64,000 nt of DNA from CAVQFD01 sp963724695. GTDB taxonomy: Bacteria; Acidobacteriota; Vicinamibacteria; Vicinamibacterales; CAVVIG01. Every line of letters starts with the position of its first letter. Positions within the stretch are counted from its first letter, which is position 1. The notes below the pieces were generated by a model. It had not been told where the DNA came from, did not search any database, and saw only the letters and a list, made by a program, of their open reading frames with translations. The translations under genes were made by a program, and so were the position numbers. The stretch covers positions 620,001 to 684,000 of the forward strand of contig CAVRVW010000011.1 in NCBI GenBank assembly GCA_963724695.1. The letters run 5' to 3'. Below, in pieces: positions 47,446 to 57,623 of the stretch.

Positions 47446-47620
47446 TAGGGACTTCGCGGGACGCTACCTGATAGGGAAGCTGACAGGTGGCGGGACTCGG
47501 CAACTGTAAGAGGTTTGCGCCTGCGGCCACACCGAGCTGAGGACTGTGATTCCGAAGCGAGGTGTCTGCGTCAGTTCGCGCCGGGGGTGGGGCCCCGGCG
47601 CCAGTAATAGTGGAGGGGTC

Positions 47621-48640
47621 ATGAGCATTCGCCCTCGTTCGTTCTCCACCCTGACCGCAACCGCCTTGGCCGCGGCAATCGCACTTTCGGCGCACATGAC
47701 CGCTCAGAGCCAGGCCGTGCCCCGCACGCCGGACGGCAAGCCTGATCTCCAGGGCGTCTGGAAGAACAACAGCGTCACGCCGCTCGAGCGGCCGACGCAG
47801 TGGGCCGGCAAAGAGCGCCTCAACGACGCCGAGCTCGAGAACCTGAAACAGCTGACGGCCGACGTGGTCGAAGGCGGCGGCGACGCCGTGTTCGGCGACG
47901 GCCTGGTCCAGGCGGCGCTCGACAAACAGAAGAACCCGACCTCGTACGATCCGGGGACCGGCAACTACAACCACTTCTGGATGGTCGAGCGCGACGTCGA
48001 GGATCGACGGACGTCGCTCATCAGCGACCCGCGCGACGGCCGCCTGCCGCCCATGACCCCGGAAGCCCGCCAGCGGGTGACGGCGGCCGCGGAGCATCGC
48101 CGGCTGATTCCCGCCGACAACCCCGAAGACAGGGGCCTGGGCGAACGGTGCGTCAACTTCGGCGTGCCCAAGCTGGGCGCCGGCTACAACAACTACTACC
48201 AGATCTTCCAGACGGCCACCCACGTCGTGTTCCTGAGCGAGATGGCGCACGACGCCCGAATCATTCCGATCGACGGACGTCCGCACCTGCCAGCCAGCGT
48301 GCAGCTGTGGAATGGCGACCCGCGCGGGCGCTGGGAGGGTGACACCCTCGTGGTGGAGTCCACGAACTTCTCGCCGAAGAGCGAGTTCAGGGGTTCGCGC
48401 GAGCGCCTGCACCTGGTCGAGCGCTTCACGCGCGTCCGGCCGGACACGCTGAACTACGAAGTCACAATCACCGATCCGACGACCTGGACGAAACCGTGGA
48501 CGGCGATGATTCCGTTCAAGAGCACCACGGATGCCATCTACGAGTACGCGTGCCACGAGGGGAACCACTCGCTCACCGGCATCCTCAAGGGTCACCGTAC
48601 CGTCGAACGCGGTTCGTCCACTTCGTCCGGTTCGCGCTAG
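47621..48640 (+). CDS. secreted DLQGVW-family protein, copy 1
   Basis: 339 residues from ATG 47621, with a GGAGGGG site upstream. Signal peptide (ATALAAAIALSAHMTAQSQA). Conserved blocks: RTPDGKPDLQGVWKNNSVTP, LERP, GYNNYYQIFQTATHVV, HDARIIPIDGRPHLP, DPRGRWEGDTLVVESTNF, and the end IYEYACHEGNHSLTGILKG. I recognise this as a large exported family of Acidobacteria-type genomes without established function; several copies per genome are usual. The 175 nt before it hold no gene. Confidence 0.85.
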   Translation: MSIRPRSFSTLTATALAAAIALSAHMTAQSQAVPRTPDGKPDLQGVWKNNSVTPLERPTQWAGKERLNDAELENLKQLTADVVEGGGDAVFGDGLVQAALDKQKNPTSYDPGTGNYNHFWMVERDVEDRRTSLISDPRDGRLPPMTPEARQRVTAAAEHRRLIPADNPEDRGLGERCVNFGVPKLGAGYNNYYQIFQTATHVVFLSEMAHDARIIPIDGRPHLPASVQLWNGDPRGRWEGDTLVVESTNFSPKSEFRGSRERLHLVERFTRVRPDTLNYEVTITDPTTWTKPWTAMIPFKSTTDAIYEYACHEGNHSLTGILKGHRTVERGSSTSSGSR

Positions 48641-48771
48641 AGGTCGTCCGCGGCCCCGACGAAAGTCTCCCTCGAGATGGACTGTCGGGGCCGCCCGGAA
48701 ACGCGGTTTCGTCCAGCGAAATCGCATTGACTTGAACGGGCCACCCTGTCTAGATCTCGCCCTATCCGAGA

Positions 48772-51700
48772 ATGGGGCGACGAACCACTCTACTCACCGC
48801 GCTGTCTCTACTGGTTTTCACGTTCGCAACACACGTCCAATCGCAGGAGCAGATTCTTGTCGCAGCCGCGACCTCCTGGAGATACAACGACACCGGCGCG
48901 AACCTGGGCACGGCCTGGCGCGCTCTCGGTTACAACGATGCCGCGTGGTCGGCGGGCAGCGCGCAGCTCGGCTACGGGGATGGCGACGAAGCGACTGTCG
49001 TGTCCTACGGGAGCGATCCCAACAATCGCCGCATCACCTATTACTTCCGCCGTAGCTTCACGGTAACGAATCCAGCGTCGATCGCCGCGCTGAGCGTCCG
49101 ATACGTCCGGGACGACGGGTGCGTCATCTATCTGAACGGCGTCGAGGTCGCGCGATCGAACATGCCGACTGGCACGATCACGTACACGACCCGTGCGTCG
49201 ACGGCGATCAGTGGAAGCGCTGAAAGTGCGTGGCTGGAAGCTCCTGTCCCCGCATCGTTGCTGGTTGCCGGCACCAACGTCGTCGCCGTTGAGCTCCACC
49301 AGCAGTCGCCGACGAGTACCGACATCAGCTTCGATCTCGAGCTCCGAGCGACCCCGGCCCAGGCACCCGCGCCAACGGTCACCCTCCTGTCGCCTGCTGA
49401 CGGCGGTGTGTCCAACAACGCGACGGTCACGTTCAGCGCCTCGGTGTCGGCTGCTGCAGGACTGGCAGATGCGACGTTGTACGTGGGTGCTGCGCCGCAA
49501 ACCGTGACCTTCAGCGGTCCCTCGCAGATAGAGGACGCGCAGCTGACGGCGAGCACGCCGACCACTCCTGGTGGAAGCGGGGCGTCGATCGCTATCGACG
49601 GAAGCCCGCATGTTCACGGACTGATGAGATTCCCCTCGCTCGTCGGCGCCGCTGCCGGGCAAGTGCCACCAGGCGCAGTGATCACGTCGGCAGTGCTCGC
49701 GGTGAACTGCACCAATACGGGCAATGCGGCGCGCCTCTATCGGTTGACGCAGAGCTGGATCGAAGACCAGGCCAGCTGGAATGAGCGGGCGACTGGATCG
49801 CCCTGGGCGTCGGCGGGTGCCGACGGCTCGGGCTCGAATGCCGGCGTGGCGCTGATAGCTGACTGCACGGCAACGGGGCAACGTCTCATCGACATCACCC
49901 TGTTCGTGCAGGAGTGGAGCGGTGGCGCCCCTAACTACGGCGTCGTGTTGACGGACACCGGGACGGATGGCGTCGCCTTTTCGACCAGCGAGTCCGCCAG
50001 CTCGCCGGTCTTGACCGTGACCTTCAGAGGCCCGCAGCAACCCATCGACACCCAGGCCGTTTCTGGGGCGAGCGCGCAGGTCACCTTCGAGGCCAGCGTC
50101 GCGTCTGGGCGGACCTACTCGTGGAACGTCCGGGCAACCGACACGGCAGGACGACAGGGCTGGGGAGCCGCCGATTTTCTGCTCACGGTCGACGCCGCCG
50201 CACCGGACGCGCCGGTGCTCAGCGCTCCGACCGATGGCGCGACAGGCGTCGCCACGTCTCCGACCCTTTCGGCGTTGGTCAGCAGTCCGTCGGGCGGGCC
50301 GCTGAACATCAGCGTCTCGCTGCGGCGGGCCGCGGCGCCGGAGTTCACGATCATCGCGATGCCGGACACCCAGTTCTACTCCGAGAGCTTCCCGGAGATA
50401 TTCAGATCGCAGACGCAGTGGATCGTGGACAACGTCGCGGCGCGCAACATCGTGTTCGTCACGCACGAGGGCGATCTGGTGCAGAACAACGTGGTGCCAG
50501 AATGGCAGGTGGCGAACGCCAACATGAGCATGCTCGACGGCCGGGTGCCTTACGGGATGGGGCCGGGCAACCACGATCAGCCGACAACGCTGTTCAACCA
50601 GTTCTTCCCCTACACACGCTATGTGGGTCAGCCCTGGTACGGAGGGAACTTCCAGAACCTCAACGACAACAACTACCAGCTGTTCTCTGGCGGTGGCCTG
50701 GACTTCGTCATCGTGCACCTGACATTTTGTCCGCCGGCAGCAGCCGTCAGCTGGGCCGATTCGATATTCAGGACGTACCCCGACCGTGTCGGCATGGTCA
50801 CGACGCACGGCTACCTCGGTCTCGCCGCGGAGCGATCGGTCCACGTCTGCGGAAGCACTCAGTACCTCTGGGATGGATTGGCCTCCAACCCGAACCTCAG
50901 GTTCATGCTGTCCGGTCACGTCCACGGCGAATCGCGAAGGACCGATGTGGTCAACGGACGTACGGTGTTTCAGATGCTGGCCGACTACCAGGGGCGGGCA
51001 AGCGGCGGCGAAGGCTGGTTGCGCATTCTGCGGTTCGTCCCGGCGGACGACACGGTCTACGTCGAGACGTACTCGCCCTGGCTGGGCCGATTCGAAACCG
51101 ATGCCGACAGCACGTTCACGCTGCCCTTCGCGATGGGTGGCGGCTTCGAAGCGGCAGGCAGCACCACCGTGCAGAGTGGATCGACCGCGTCCGTTCCGGT
51201 GACCGCGCTCCTTCCAAACACACAGTACGAGTGGCGGATGACCGTGACCAACAGCGCCGGCGGCAGCCGGACGGGGCCTGTGTGGCGCTTCACGACGGGC
51301 ACAGGCGGCATCGTCAACCAGCCGCCAGTCGCCAACAGCCAGTCCATCGCCCTGTTGGAAGATACGACGGCCCTCGTCACGCTCACGGGGTCGGATCTCG
51401 AAGGCGGTACGCTGATCGTACAGCGTGGTAAGCGTTCCGCAGCGAGGGACGCTCAGCGGCTCCGCTCCCAACCTGACGTATCAACCGGCCGCGAATGCGA
51501 GCGGAGCGGACAGCTTCACCTTCCGGGTCAACGACGGGCAGGCCAACAGTCCGGTGGCGACGGTGTCCCTGGACGTTCAGCCCGTGAACGACGCGCCGGT
51601 GTCTGCGGGTGAATCGGTACGCGGTGCAGGGCGGAGGCACCCTCACGGTCAGTGCTCCCGGCGTGCTGAACAATGACACCGACATCGAAGGCAGCGCGCT

Positions 51701-52914
51701 CGTGACCCAGCTGCTGACTGCGCCGGTGAATGGCGCACTCACGCTCAATGCGGACGGGTCGTTTGCGTATTCGCCCCTGGCCGGCTACGCCGGGCCTGAC
51801 GCGTTCTCGTATCAGGCCAGCGACGGCCAGGCTGTGTCCGGTGTGGCCACGGTCGGTCTCACGGTCCTGCCGGGCCCGGCCGTGCCCAATGTGGTCGGGC
51901 TCACGCAGGCGGCGGCCACGACGGCGATCGGCACGGCCGGGCTGACGCTCGGCGGAGTGACGACGGCCGCGCATCCGACGATCATCGCGGGGAACGTCAT
52001 CAGCCAGGCGCCTGGGGCGGGCACGATTGTGACGCCAGGCAGCGCGGTCGCGCTCGTCGTCTCCACCGGCCCCGCGCTTGTCTCCGTGCCCAACGTCGTC
52101 AACCAGCCGCAGGCGACTGCGACCGGGCTGATCACTGGCGCCGGCTTGACGCTCGGGGCCGTCACCACTGCGGCGCACGCAACGATCGCCGCGGGCAACG
52201 TCATCAGTCAGACACCCGGCGCCGGCGCGAGCGTCCCTCTGGCCACAGCCGTCGCGCTCGTCATCTCCACCGGCCCTCCCAGCTCCGGCCTGGTCGCCGC
52301 CTACTCCTTCAACGAGGCCGGCTGGCACCAGCCTCGTCGACCGCTCGGGCCGCGGTCACACCGGGGTCGATCTCCGGCGCGTCGTGGACGACGCGAGGCT
52401 CGGTTCGGCGGCGCACTATCCTTCGACGGAATCAACGACTGGGTCACCATCAACGATGCCCCAGGCCTGGATCTGACGACCGGCATGACCATCGAGGCGT
52501 GGGTCCGACCGACGAGTGCGGGTGCATGGCGCACGGCGCTGCTCAAGGAACAATCGAGCGCCCTCGTGTACAGCCTGTATGCCACCGACGGCGCCGGAAG
52601 GCCGGGCGCCTGGGTGTTTGTCGGCGGCGAGTACGACACCGCCGGGCCGTCATCGCTGGCGCTCAACACATGGACCCACCTCGCGGGCACCTACGACGGC
52701 CTCACGCTCCGGCTGTTCGTCAACGGGGTTCCAGGTCGGCGACTCGCGCCCTGCCCGGTGCCCTCGGCACCTCGACCGGCGCGCTGCCGGCTGGGCGGCA
52801 ACAGCATCTGGGGCGAGGACTTCCAGGGCCAGATCGACGAGGTTCGGCCTGTACAACCGCGCTCTCACCCAGAGCGAGATTCAGGCCGATATGGTGGCAC
52901 CCATCACCCCGTAA
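48772..52914 (+). CDS. giant mosaic surface protein with phosphoesterase domain (many frameshifts)
   Basis: About 1,380 residues once joined. Signal peptide (LTALSLLVFTFATHVQSQ); N-terminal beta-sandwich (~30-195); DNRLRE-type domain (~245-415, MRFPSLVG, WIEDQASWNERATG); a metallophosphoesterase domain (~520-790) with MPDTQFYSE, HEGDLVQNN, GPGNHDQPT, TTHGYLG, SGHVHGESRR; Fn3-like strands; two cadherin/VCBS-type repeats (LTYQPAANASGADSFTFRVN, GVLNNDTDIEGSALV); two PASTA repeats (AVPNVVGLTQAAATTAIGTA and SVPNVVNQPQATATGLITGA); and a C-terminal LamG domain ending ALTQSEIQADMVAPITP. Frame changes occur at about 51420, 51610, 52320-52400, 52735, 52790 and 52845. Seven breaks in one gene could mean real decay here. 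Confidence 0.75.
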
Positions 52915-52967
52915 GGCCGGGAGCCATTGGCCTTATGATTAGGCCTGTCTGGTTGGAAGGAGGGGTT

Positions 52968-53960
52968 GTGCGCGCACTCTCACTCGCGGCGGCGATCGCG
53001 TTCCTCGTCTCGGTGACGGCGCTTGCCCAGGGGCCTGGGCGAGCATCCGGCCACCCGATTGAGGGCACTCAGCGTCCACACGAGTCACCGGATCTTCAGG
53101 GCGTCTGGACGAACGCCACCCTCACGCCGCTCGAACGGCCCGTCGCGCTGGGCACCAAGGCCTTCCTGACCGAGGCCGAAGCCGCCCAGCTCGAGCAGCA
53201 GGCGGCCGCACGGCGCAACGCGGAGACGGCCCCGGGCCGGCCCGGCGACGTCGGCAGCTACAACCAGTTCTGGATGGACTCTGGCACCAAGGTGCTCGGC
53301 ACGCGCCAGACCTCGCTGGTAGTCGATCCACCGAACGGCCGCATCCCGATGCGCCCTGAGGCTGAGGCGCGGCGCGACCTGTACTTGAAGCGCAACGAGG
53401 AAGACCCCGAGTACATGAGCATCTGGGATCGGTGCATCACGCGCGGCACGCCGGGCGGCATGATTCCCGCGGGCTACAACAACGCGTACCAGATCATCCA
53501 GGTGCCGGGCTACGTCGTCATCCATTACGAGATGATCCACGAGGCCCGGATCATTCCGCTCGACGGGCGGCCGCATCCGCCGAAGAGCATCGGACTGTGG
53601 CTGGGCGACTCGCGCGGCCGGTGGGAGGGTCAGACGCTCGTCGTCGAGACGACCAACTTCACCGAGAGAGGCTGGGTCGCCACGAGCGCCTATTCCGGCC
53701 GCCTCAAGGGAATTCCGCAGACCAGGGACGCGCGCGTCGTGGAACGCTTCACTCGAGTGGATGCGAATACGCTCAAGTACGACGTCACGGTGACCGACCC
53801 GACGGTCTTCACGCAGCCGTGGACCATGTCGTACCCGCTGTCGAAGGAAGACGACTACCGGATCTACGAGTACGCGTGCCACGAGGGCAACCACGCCGTG
53901 CCGAACATCCTGCGCGGCGCTCGCGTCATGGAGAAGGACGCCGGCACCAGGCAGGAGTAG
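52968..53960 (+). CDS. secreted DLQGVW-family protein, copy 2
   Basis: 330 residues from GTG 52968, preferred because a GGAAGGAGG site lies 5 nt upstream; ATG 52935 would include that site in the coding region. Signal peptide (LSLAAAIAFLVSVTALAQGP). Family blocks: ESPDLQGVWTNATLTPLERP, GSYNQFWMDSGTKVLGTRQT, GYNNAYQIIQVPGYVVIHYE, GDSRGRWEGQTLVVETTNFT, IYEYACHEGNHAVPNILRG. The frame is accidentally continuous with the end of the giant surface protein. The stop is 1 nt from the convergent gene. Confidence 0.88.
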   Translation: MRALSLAAAIAFLVSVTALAQGPGRASGHPIEGTQRPHESPDLQGVWTNATLTPLERPVALGTKAFLTEAEAAQLEQQAAARRNAETAPGRPGDVGSYNQFWMDSGTKVLGTRQTSLVVDPPNGRIPMRPEAEARRDLYLKRNEEDPEYMSIWDRCITRGTPGGMIPAGYNNAYQIIQVPGYVVIHYEMIHEARIIPLDGRPHPPKSIGLWLGDSRGRWEGQTLVVETTNFTERGWVATSAYSGRLKGIPQTRDARVVERFTRVDANTLKYDVTVTDPTVFTQPWTMSYPLSKEDDYRIYEYACHEGNHAVPNILRGARVMEKDAGTRQE

Positions 53961-53961
53961 T

Positions 53962-55326
53962 TCAGGGTGTAATCCTGAAGTTGGTCGGCGCCGCGGGTCG
54001 CGAGGCTGGCGCAAGGGGAATCGCACCGTCCTGGTAGTACTGCCAGGCCTTCCATCGAAAGAAGCCGCCGTCGTCGTCGGCCGCGTAAGGTGTCACGAGC
54101 GTCGGTGTGGCGCCGCGCATCACCACCACCGGCGCTGACCCTGCAGCCGCCGCTTCGGATGCGAGCGTGTTGCCGTTGATGGCGGCCGGGTTCGTGACGC
54201 CGTCACCCTGACCGTTGCACGCGCACGTCGTGCCGCCCGCTCCCCCACCGAAGAGGAAGGCGACGACCCCAGCGTCGCGATAAGCCGCGAGGTGGGTGCG
54301 GAGCGGATCGTCGAGCAGCCACTCCGGACGGTTGTCCTGGTAGTGGCCGGTGGTATTGTTCTGCGCCCGCATCTTCGTGTTGCCCAGCGGAATCTGCCAC
54401 ATCACGATGCGCTTTGCCGCGGCAGCGGAGAAGCCGCCCAGAAAGCGCGTGCTTCGTCGAAAGTCCTCCGCGTCCCACCACGATCGCCCGCTGTCGCCGT
54501 AGACGAACTGATAGAAGCCCGAGTCCCGGTCGCTGAATTCTGCAAACGCGATGTCGAAGTTGGTGCCGAGCGAGGCGTAGAAGGCGGCGGCACGCGCGGC
54601 GAGCATGTCCACTGCCGCGTCCGACGGGTTCGACAGCGCGATGTCGATGTTCGTTCCCCAGACGCTGATGTGGTAGCCGAGGACGACGTTCGGTGCGTAG
54701 GCATCGCGAAGCCTGAGCACGGCGCGCGCAAAGCCGGAGACGTTGCCCGGCAGTCCCGCCAGCTCCGGCAGCCCGGTTTCGGCCACCCTCGCGGGCACGG
54801 TCCGGGCATCGTCGTTCGCCGACCGCTGCTCCATGTAGCCCCACAGATCAGGCTCGACGTGGAGCACGACCCGCTGCGAGGGGAAGGCGCCCGCCTTCTG
54901 GAAGAAGAGCTTCAGGTCGTTGAAGTACGCCGTCATCGTGGCCGTGTTGTTCAGGTTGGTGAACACGGCGTTGCTCTCGGAGCCGCCGCCCGGCGTGGAC
55001 TGCAGCAGCATGTAGTACGTGAAGACCGGGATGAGCCCGTTGGCTGCCGAGTCCTGGATGTAGAAGCGCGCGAAGTCGCCATTGGTGTTCCAGGTGGCCC
55101 AGCCGGCGCCGGTGTTGGCGCCGCCAGCCAGGTACTGGTAGCGGAAAGCGAACGGGGCGTTGGCCTTCATGGCCGCTGCGCCTCCCGGAGCGTCCGCCAT
55201 CCCCAGCTCGACCCGGGCAGGCCAGCCCGCCGGAAGGGGCGCCTGCGCTTCGGCCAACGCCGCCCCCGAGGCAACGCCCAGCGTACAGATAAGGATGCGG
55301 AAGCCGGCGAGCCTGCGTCTGTTCAT
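53962..55326 (-). CDS. secreted TIM-barrel-like protein, possible glycoside hydrolase
   Basis: 454 residues with a signal peptide (FRILICTLGVASGAALAEA). Barrel-like features: QYLAGGANTGAGWATWNTNG, FFQKAGAFPSQRVVLHVEPD with a likely catalytic-position Glu/Asp, NVVLGYHISVWGTNIDIAL, FDIAFAEFSDRDSGFYQF, AKRIVMWQIPLGNTKM. The pattern of strands ending in acidic residues suggests a glycoside hydrolase-type fold, but I cannot name a family. A glycine/cysteine loop (FLFGGGAGGTTCACNGQGDG) lies near the C-terminus. No linked carbohydrate genes. Confidence 0.65.
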   Translation of the reverse strand: MNRRRLAGFRILICTLGVASGAALAEAQAPLPAGWPARVELGMADAPGGAAAMKANAPFAFRYQYLAGGANTGAGWATWNTNGDFARFYIQDSAANGLIPVFTYYMLLQSTPGGGSESNAVFTNLNNTATMTAYFNDLKLFFQKAGAFPSQRVVLHVEPDLWGYMEQRSANDDARTVPARVAETGLPELAGLPGNVSGFARAVLRLRDAYAPNVVLGYHISVWGTNIDIALSNPSDAAVDMLAARAAAFYASLGTNFDIAFAEFSDRDSGFYQFVYGDSGRSWWDAEDFRRSTRFLGGFSAAAAKRIVMWQIPLGNTKMRAQNNTTGHYQDNRPEWLLDDPLRTHLAAYRDAGVVAFLFGGGAGGTTCACNGQGDGVTNPAAINGNTLASEAAAAGSAPVVVMRGATPTLVTPYAADDDGGFFRWKAWQYYQDGAIPLAPASRPAAPTNFRITP

Positions 55327-55475
55327 GTGATTGGAGCCTTTTGGTCAGGGCGTCCGGAGGGGGGCCTTCAGAAGGTAACCGCGAAAGGCCGCGGATTCAA
55401 GCTGAACCGTAAACGGCTCAATACTTTACGGGGTTTCACCCCTTTTCCCAGCCACGCTTTGGCGAAACCAAACGG

Positions 55476-55503
55476 TTGCGTGAAGCCAGGTTTCCGGTAG
55501 AAT
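55476..55503 (+). promoter_or_regulatory. sigma-70-like promoter for the SRPBCC/ArsR pair
   Basis: TTGCGT (55476-55481), a 16-nt spacer and TAGAAT (55498-55503), followed by a GGAGG ribosome site and ATG 55525. A small inverted repeat (GGGG-TTTCA-CCCC then TTTT, ~55430-55446) lies upstream and may end antisense or earlier transcripts. Confidence 0.55.
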
Positions 55504-55524
55504 CTGCAACTTGGAGGTTGTGTA

Positions 55525-55989
55525 ATGTCGATCACGGAACTGACCCGTATAGACAGAGCGATCGAGATCGCGGCGCCCGTGGAACGGGTATGGCGGGCGC
55601 TGACGAGCGCGGCGGAGCTCTCGGCCTGGTTCCAGGTGGCCATCGACGGGGACCTGACGGAGGGCGCCGAGGTCTGGATGACGTCCACGCACGCCGAGCA
55701 CACCGGCCAGCGGTTCCGGGTTCGAATCGTCGAGATGATCTCGCCGAGTCGGCTGGTTTGGGAATGGCACCCCGGCATGGTGGATCCTTCTATCGATTAC
55801 TCCCGCGAGCCGCGCACCAGGGTCACGTTCACGCTGGACGCGGTCGGGCGCGGAACGCGCTTGAGCGTGTCGGAAACCGGCTTCGACGAGATCGCGCTCG
55901 CCCGACGCGCGCAGGTTTACCGGGACAACAACGAAGGCTGGGGCGAAGTGGTCGTCTGGCTGCAAACGTATGCCGAAAAAACGCGTTGA
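55525..55989 (+). CDS. SRPBCC (AHSA1-type) protein
   Basis: 154 residues. START/Bet v1-like fold of the AHSA1 group: IDRAIEIAAPVERVWRALTS, AAELSAWFQVAIDGDLTEGA, RFRVRIVEMISPSRLVWEWH, TRVTFTLDAVGRGTRLSVSE. These proteins bind small hydrophobic ligands. The 3' end overlaps the ArsR-type regulator gene by 20 nt, a common pair in which the regulator controls the operon. Confidence 0.9.
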   Translation: MSITELTRIDRAIEIAAPVERVWRALTSAAELSAWFQVAIDGDLTEGAEVWMTSTHAEHTGQRFRVRIVEMISPSRLVWEWHPGMVDPSIDYSREPRTRVTFTLDAVGRGTRLSVSETGFDEIALARRAQVYRDNNEGWGEVVVWLQTYAEKTR

Positions 55990-56314
55990 GCAGACGCTCA
56001 CTGGCGCCGCGCTGCTGTTCGCCGCCCTCGGCGATCCGACAAGGCTCGCGCTCCTGCAGCGGCTCTCCGACGGCGGCCCGGCCTCGGTCTCGATCCTTGC
56101 GGAGGCCTTTCCGGTCATGACGCGGCAGGGCGTGTCCAAGCACCTGCACGTGCTCGCCGCCGCCGGGGTCATCAGCGGCGATCATCGAGGGCGCGAGCAT
56201 GTATGGGCGCTCAATCCGGCGCGCCTCGCCGAAGGTCGGCGGTGCCTCAAGGTCATTGTGCGCGGCTGGGACGATGCCCTGTCCCGTTTGAAGCGGCACG
56301 TCGAGGAGGGCTGA
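55970..56314 (+). CDS. ArsR-family transcriptional regulator
   Basis: 114 residues. Winged helix-turn-helix: LFAALGDPTRLALLQRLSDG, SVSILAEAFPVMTRQGVSKH, LHVLAAAGVISGDHRGREHV. No ArsR-type Cys metal site is visible, so it is probably of the SRPBCC-linked, non-metal subgroup. Likely autoregulates the pair. Confidence 0.92.
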   Translation: MPKKRVEQTLTGAALLFAALGDPTRLALLQRLSDGGPASVSILAEAFPVMTRQGVSKHLHVLAAAGVISGDHRGREHVWALNPARLAEGRRCLKVIVRGWDDALSRLKRHVEEG

Positions 56315-56338
56315 TTCAAGGCGCTAGGATAAGGGTGC

Positions 56339-57619
56339 ATGCTTCGCACCGTCGCCGCGTCGTGCGCGCTCGCCTGCGCCCTCATCGGCGCCCTCCCCGG
56401 CCCCTCGGCGGCGCAGACGCCGGGCCAGCCGCCGACTGCTACGGAACCCGGCGCTGCATCCGATCCCGCGGACCAGGCTGTCGATGTCTTCGAGCTGCTG
56501 CGGACGCTGCGGCGCAAGGAGGGGTCGGCGCCAGAGGAGCCGGTCGAGTGGGACTACCGCAAGCCGATGCTCGTCATCGCGCCGACGATCGGATCGAAAC
56601 CGTCCACCGGCGTCACGTTCGGTGTGGCCGCCAACGTCGCCATGTTCCTCGGCGATCCGGCGACCACTCGCATTTCGTCCGGCATGCTTGCGTTGTCGTT
56701 CTCGACAAAGAAGCAGACGTCGCTGACAGCAAGGTTCGGCGCCTTCACCCGCGACGATCGGGTGCGCGTCGACGGCGACAACCGCTTCCAGTGGACCTCT
56801 CAAGATATCTACGACCTGGGGACCGCGTCGGAGGCCTCGGAGGGCGTCAACGCGAAGTTCACTTACGTCCGCGTCTACGAAACCGGACTCTACACGCTGC
56901 GAAGCGGCCTGTACGCGGGGCTCGGCGTGCACCTGAGCGCACACACGGACATCAGGCCGGGCGAGGGCGCTGACGCGGCGTGGGACACCTCACCGTTCCT
57001 CGAGTATACGCAGCGCTATGGCTTCGACCCGTATTCCCAGACCTCGGCGGGCGCCAGCCTGAACCTTCTGGTGGACACGCGCGACAACCACATCAACGCC
57101 TCGCGCGGGTGGCTCGCGAGCGTGTCGTATCGGCCCTTCTTCGAGGACCTGCTCGGCGGCGACTCGGCGTGGCAGGAAGTCGTCTTCGACGTGCGCACGT
57201 TCGTACCGGTCAGGAAGGATGCCCGCCAGAAGGTGGCCTTTTGGTTGTACGGCGATCTGGTGGCCCACGGCGTGGCCCCTTACTTTGATCTGCCGACCCT
57301 GGGCATGGACACCTACGGCCGGTCAGGCCGTGGATACGCCGAGGGTCGATTCCGTGGTGAGCGTCTCGTCTACGGCGAGATCGAGTACCGGGCGACACTG
57401 ACGCGGAACGGCCTGCTGGGCATGGTCGCGTTCGCGAACACGACCACGCTCAGCAACCTCGACGACACGCAGAAGCTATTCGACTCGTTCGCGTCCGCCG
57501 GCGGCATCGGCCTGCGAGTGCTGTTCAACAAGCGGTCGCGCACGAACCTGTGCGTGGACGTCGCCTGGGGCGGGCAGGGATCGAACGGGTGGTACCTGGG
57601 CCTTCAGGAGGCCTTCTGA
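56339..57619 (+). CDS. BamA/Omp85-like outer-membrane barrel protein
   Basis: 426 residues with signal peptide (ASCALACALIGALPGPSAAQ). No POTRA domains; a 16-strand-like barrel similar to the surface-antigen part of Omp85 proteins: KPMLVIAPTIGSKPSTGVTF, LVDTRDNHINASRGWLASVS, GYAEGRFRGERLVYGEIEYR, and a C-terminal aromatic residue (LQEAF) as expected for BAM substrates. The GRGYxEGRFRG block is the conserved (V/I)RG(F/Y) L6-loop equivalent. TAGGAT lies 8 nt before the ATG. Confidence 0.85.
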   Translation: MLRTVAASCALACALIGALPGPSAAQTPGQPPTATEPGAASDPADQAVDVFELLRTLRRKEGSAPEEPVEWDYRKPMLVIAPTIGSKPSTGVTFGVAANVAMFLGDPATTRISSGMLALSFSTKKQTSLTARFGAFTRDDRVRVDGDNRFQWTSQDIYDLGTASEASEGVNAKFTYVRVYETGLYTLRSGLYAGLGVHLSAHTDIRPGEGADAAWDTSPFLEYTQRYGFDPYSQTSAGASLNLLVDTRDNHINASRGWLASVSYRPFFEDLLGGDSAWQEVVFDVRTFVPVRKDARQKVAFWLYGDLVAHGVAPYFDLPTLGMDTYGRSGRGYAEGRFRGERLVYGEIEYRATLTRNGLLGMVAFANTTTLSNLDDTQKLFDSFASAGGIGLRVLFNKRSRTNLCVDVAWGGQGSNGWYLGLQEAF

Positions 57620-57623
57620 GGCG

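Noticed and set aside
51609..53960. Apparent fusion of PASTA/LamG domains to a DLQGVW-family protein
   Set aside because: The join crosses frame breaks, and a ribosome site plus signal peptide begins the second protein at 52968, so it is a chance continuity of frames.
55430..55446. Rho-independent terminator
   Set aside because: The stem is only 4 bp (GGGG/CCCC) with four T residues, too weak to list as a feature by itself.
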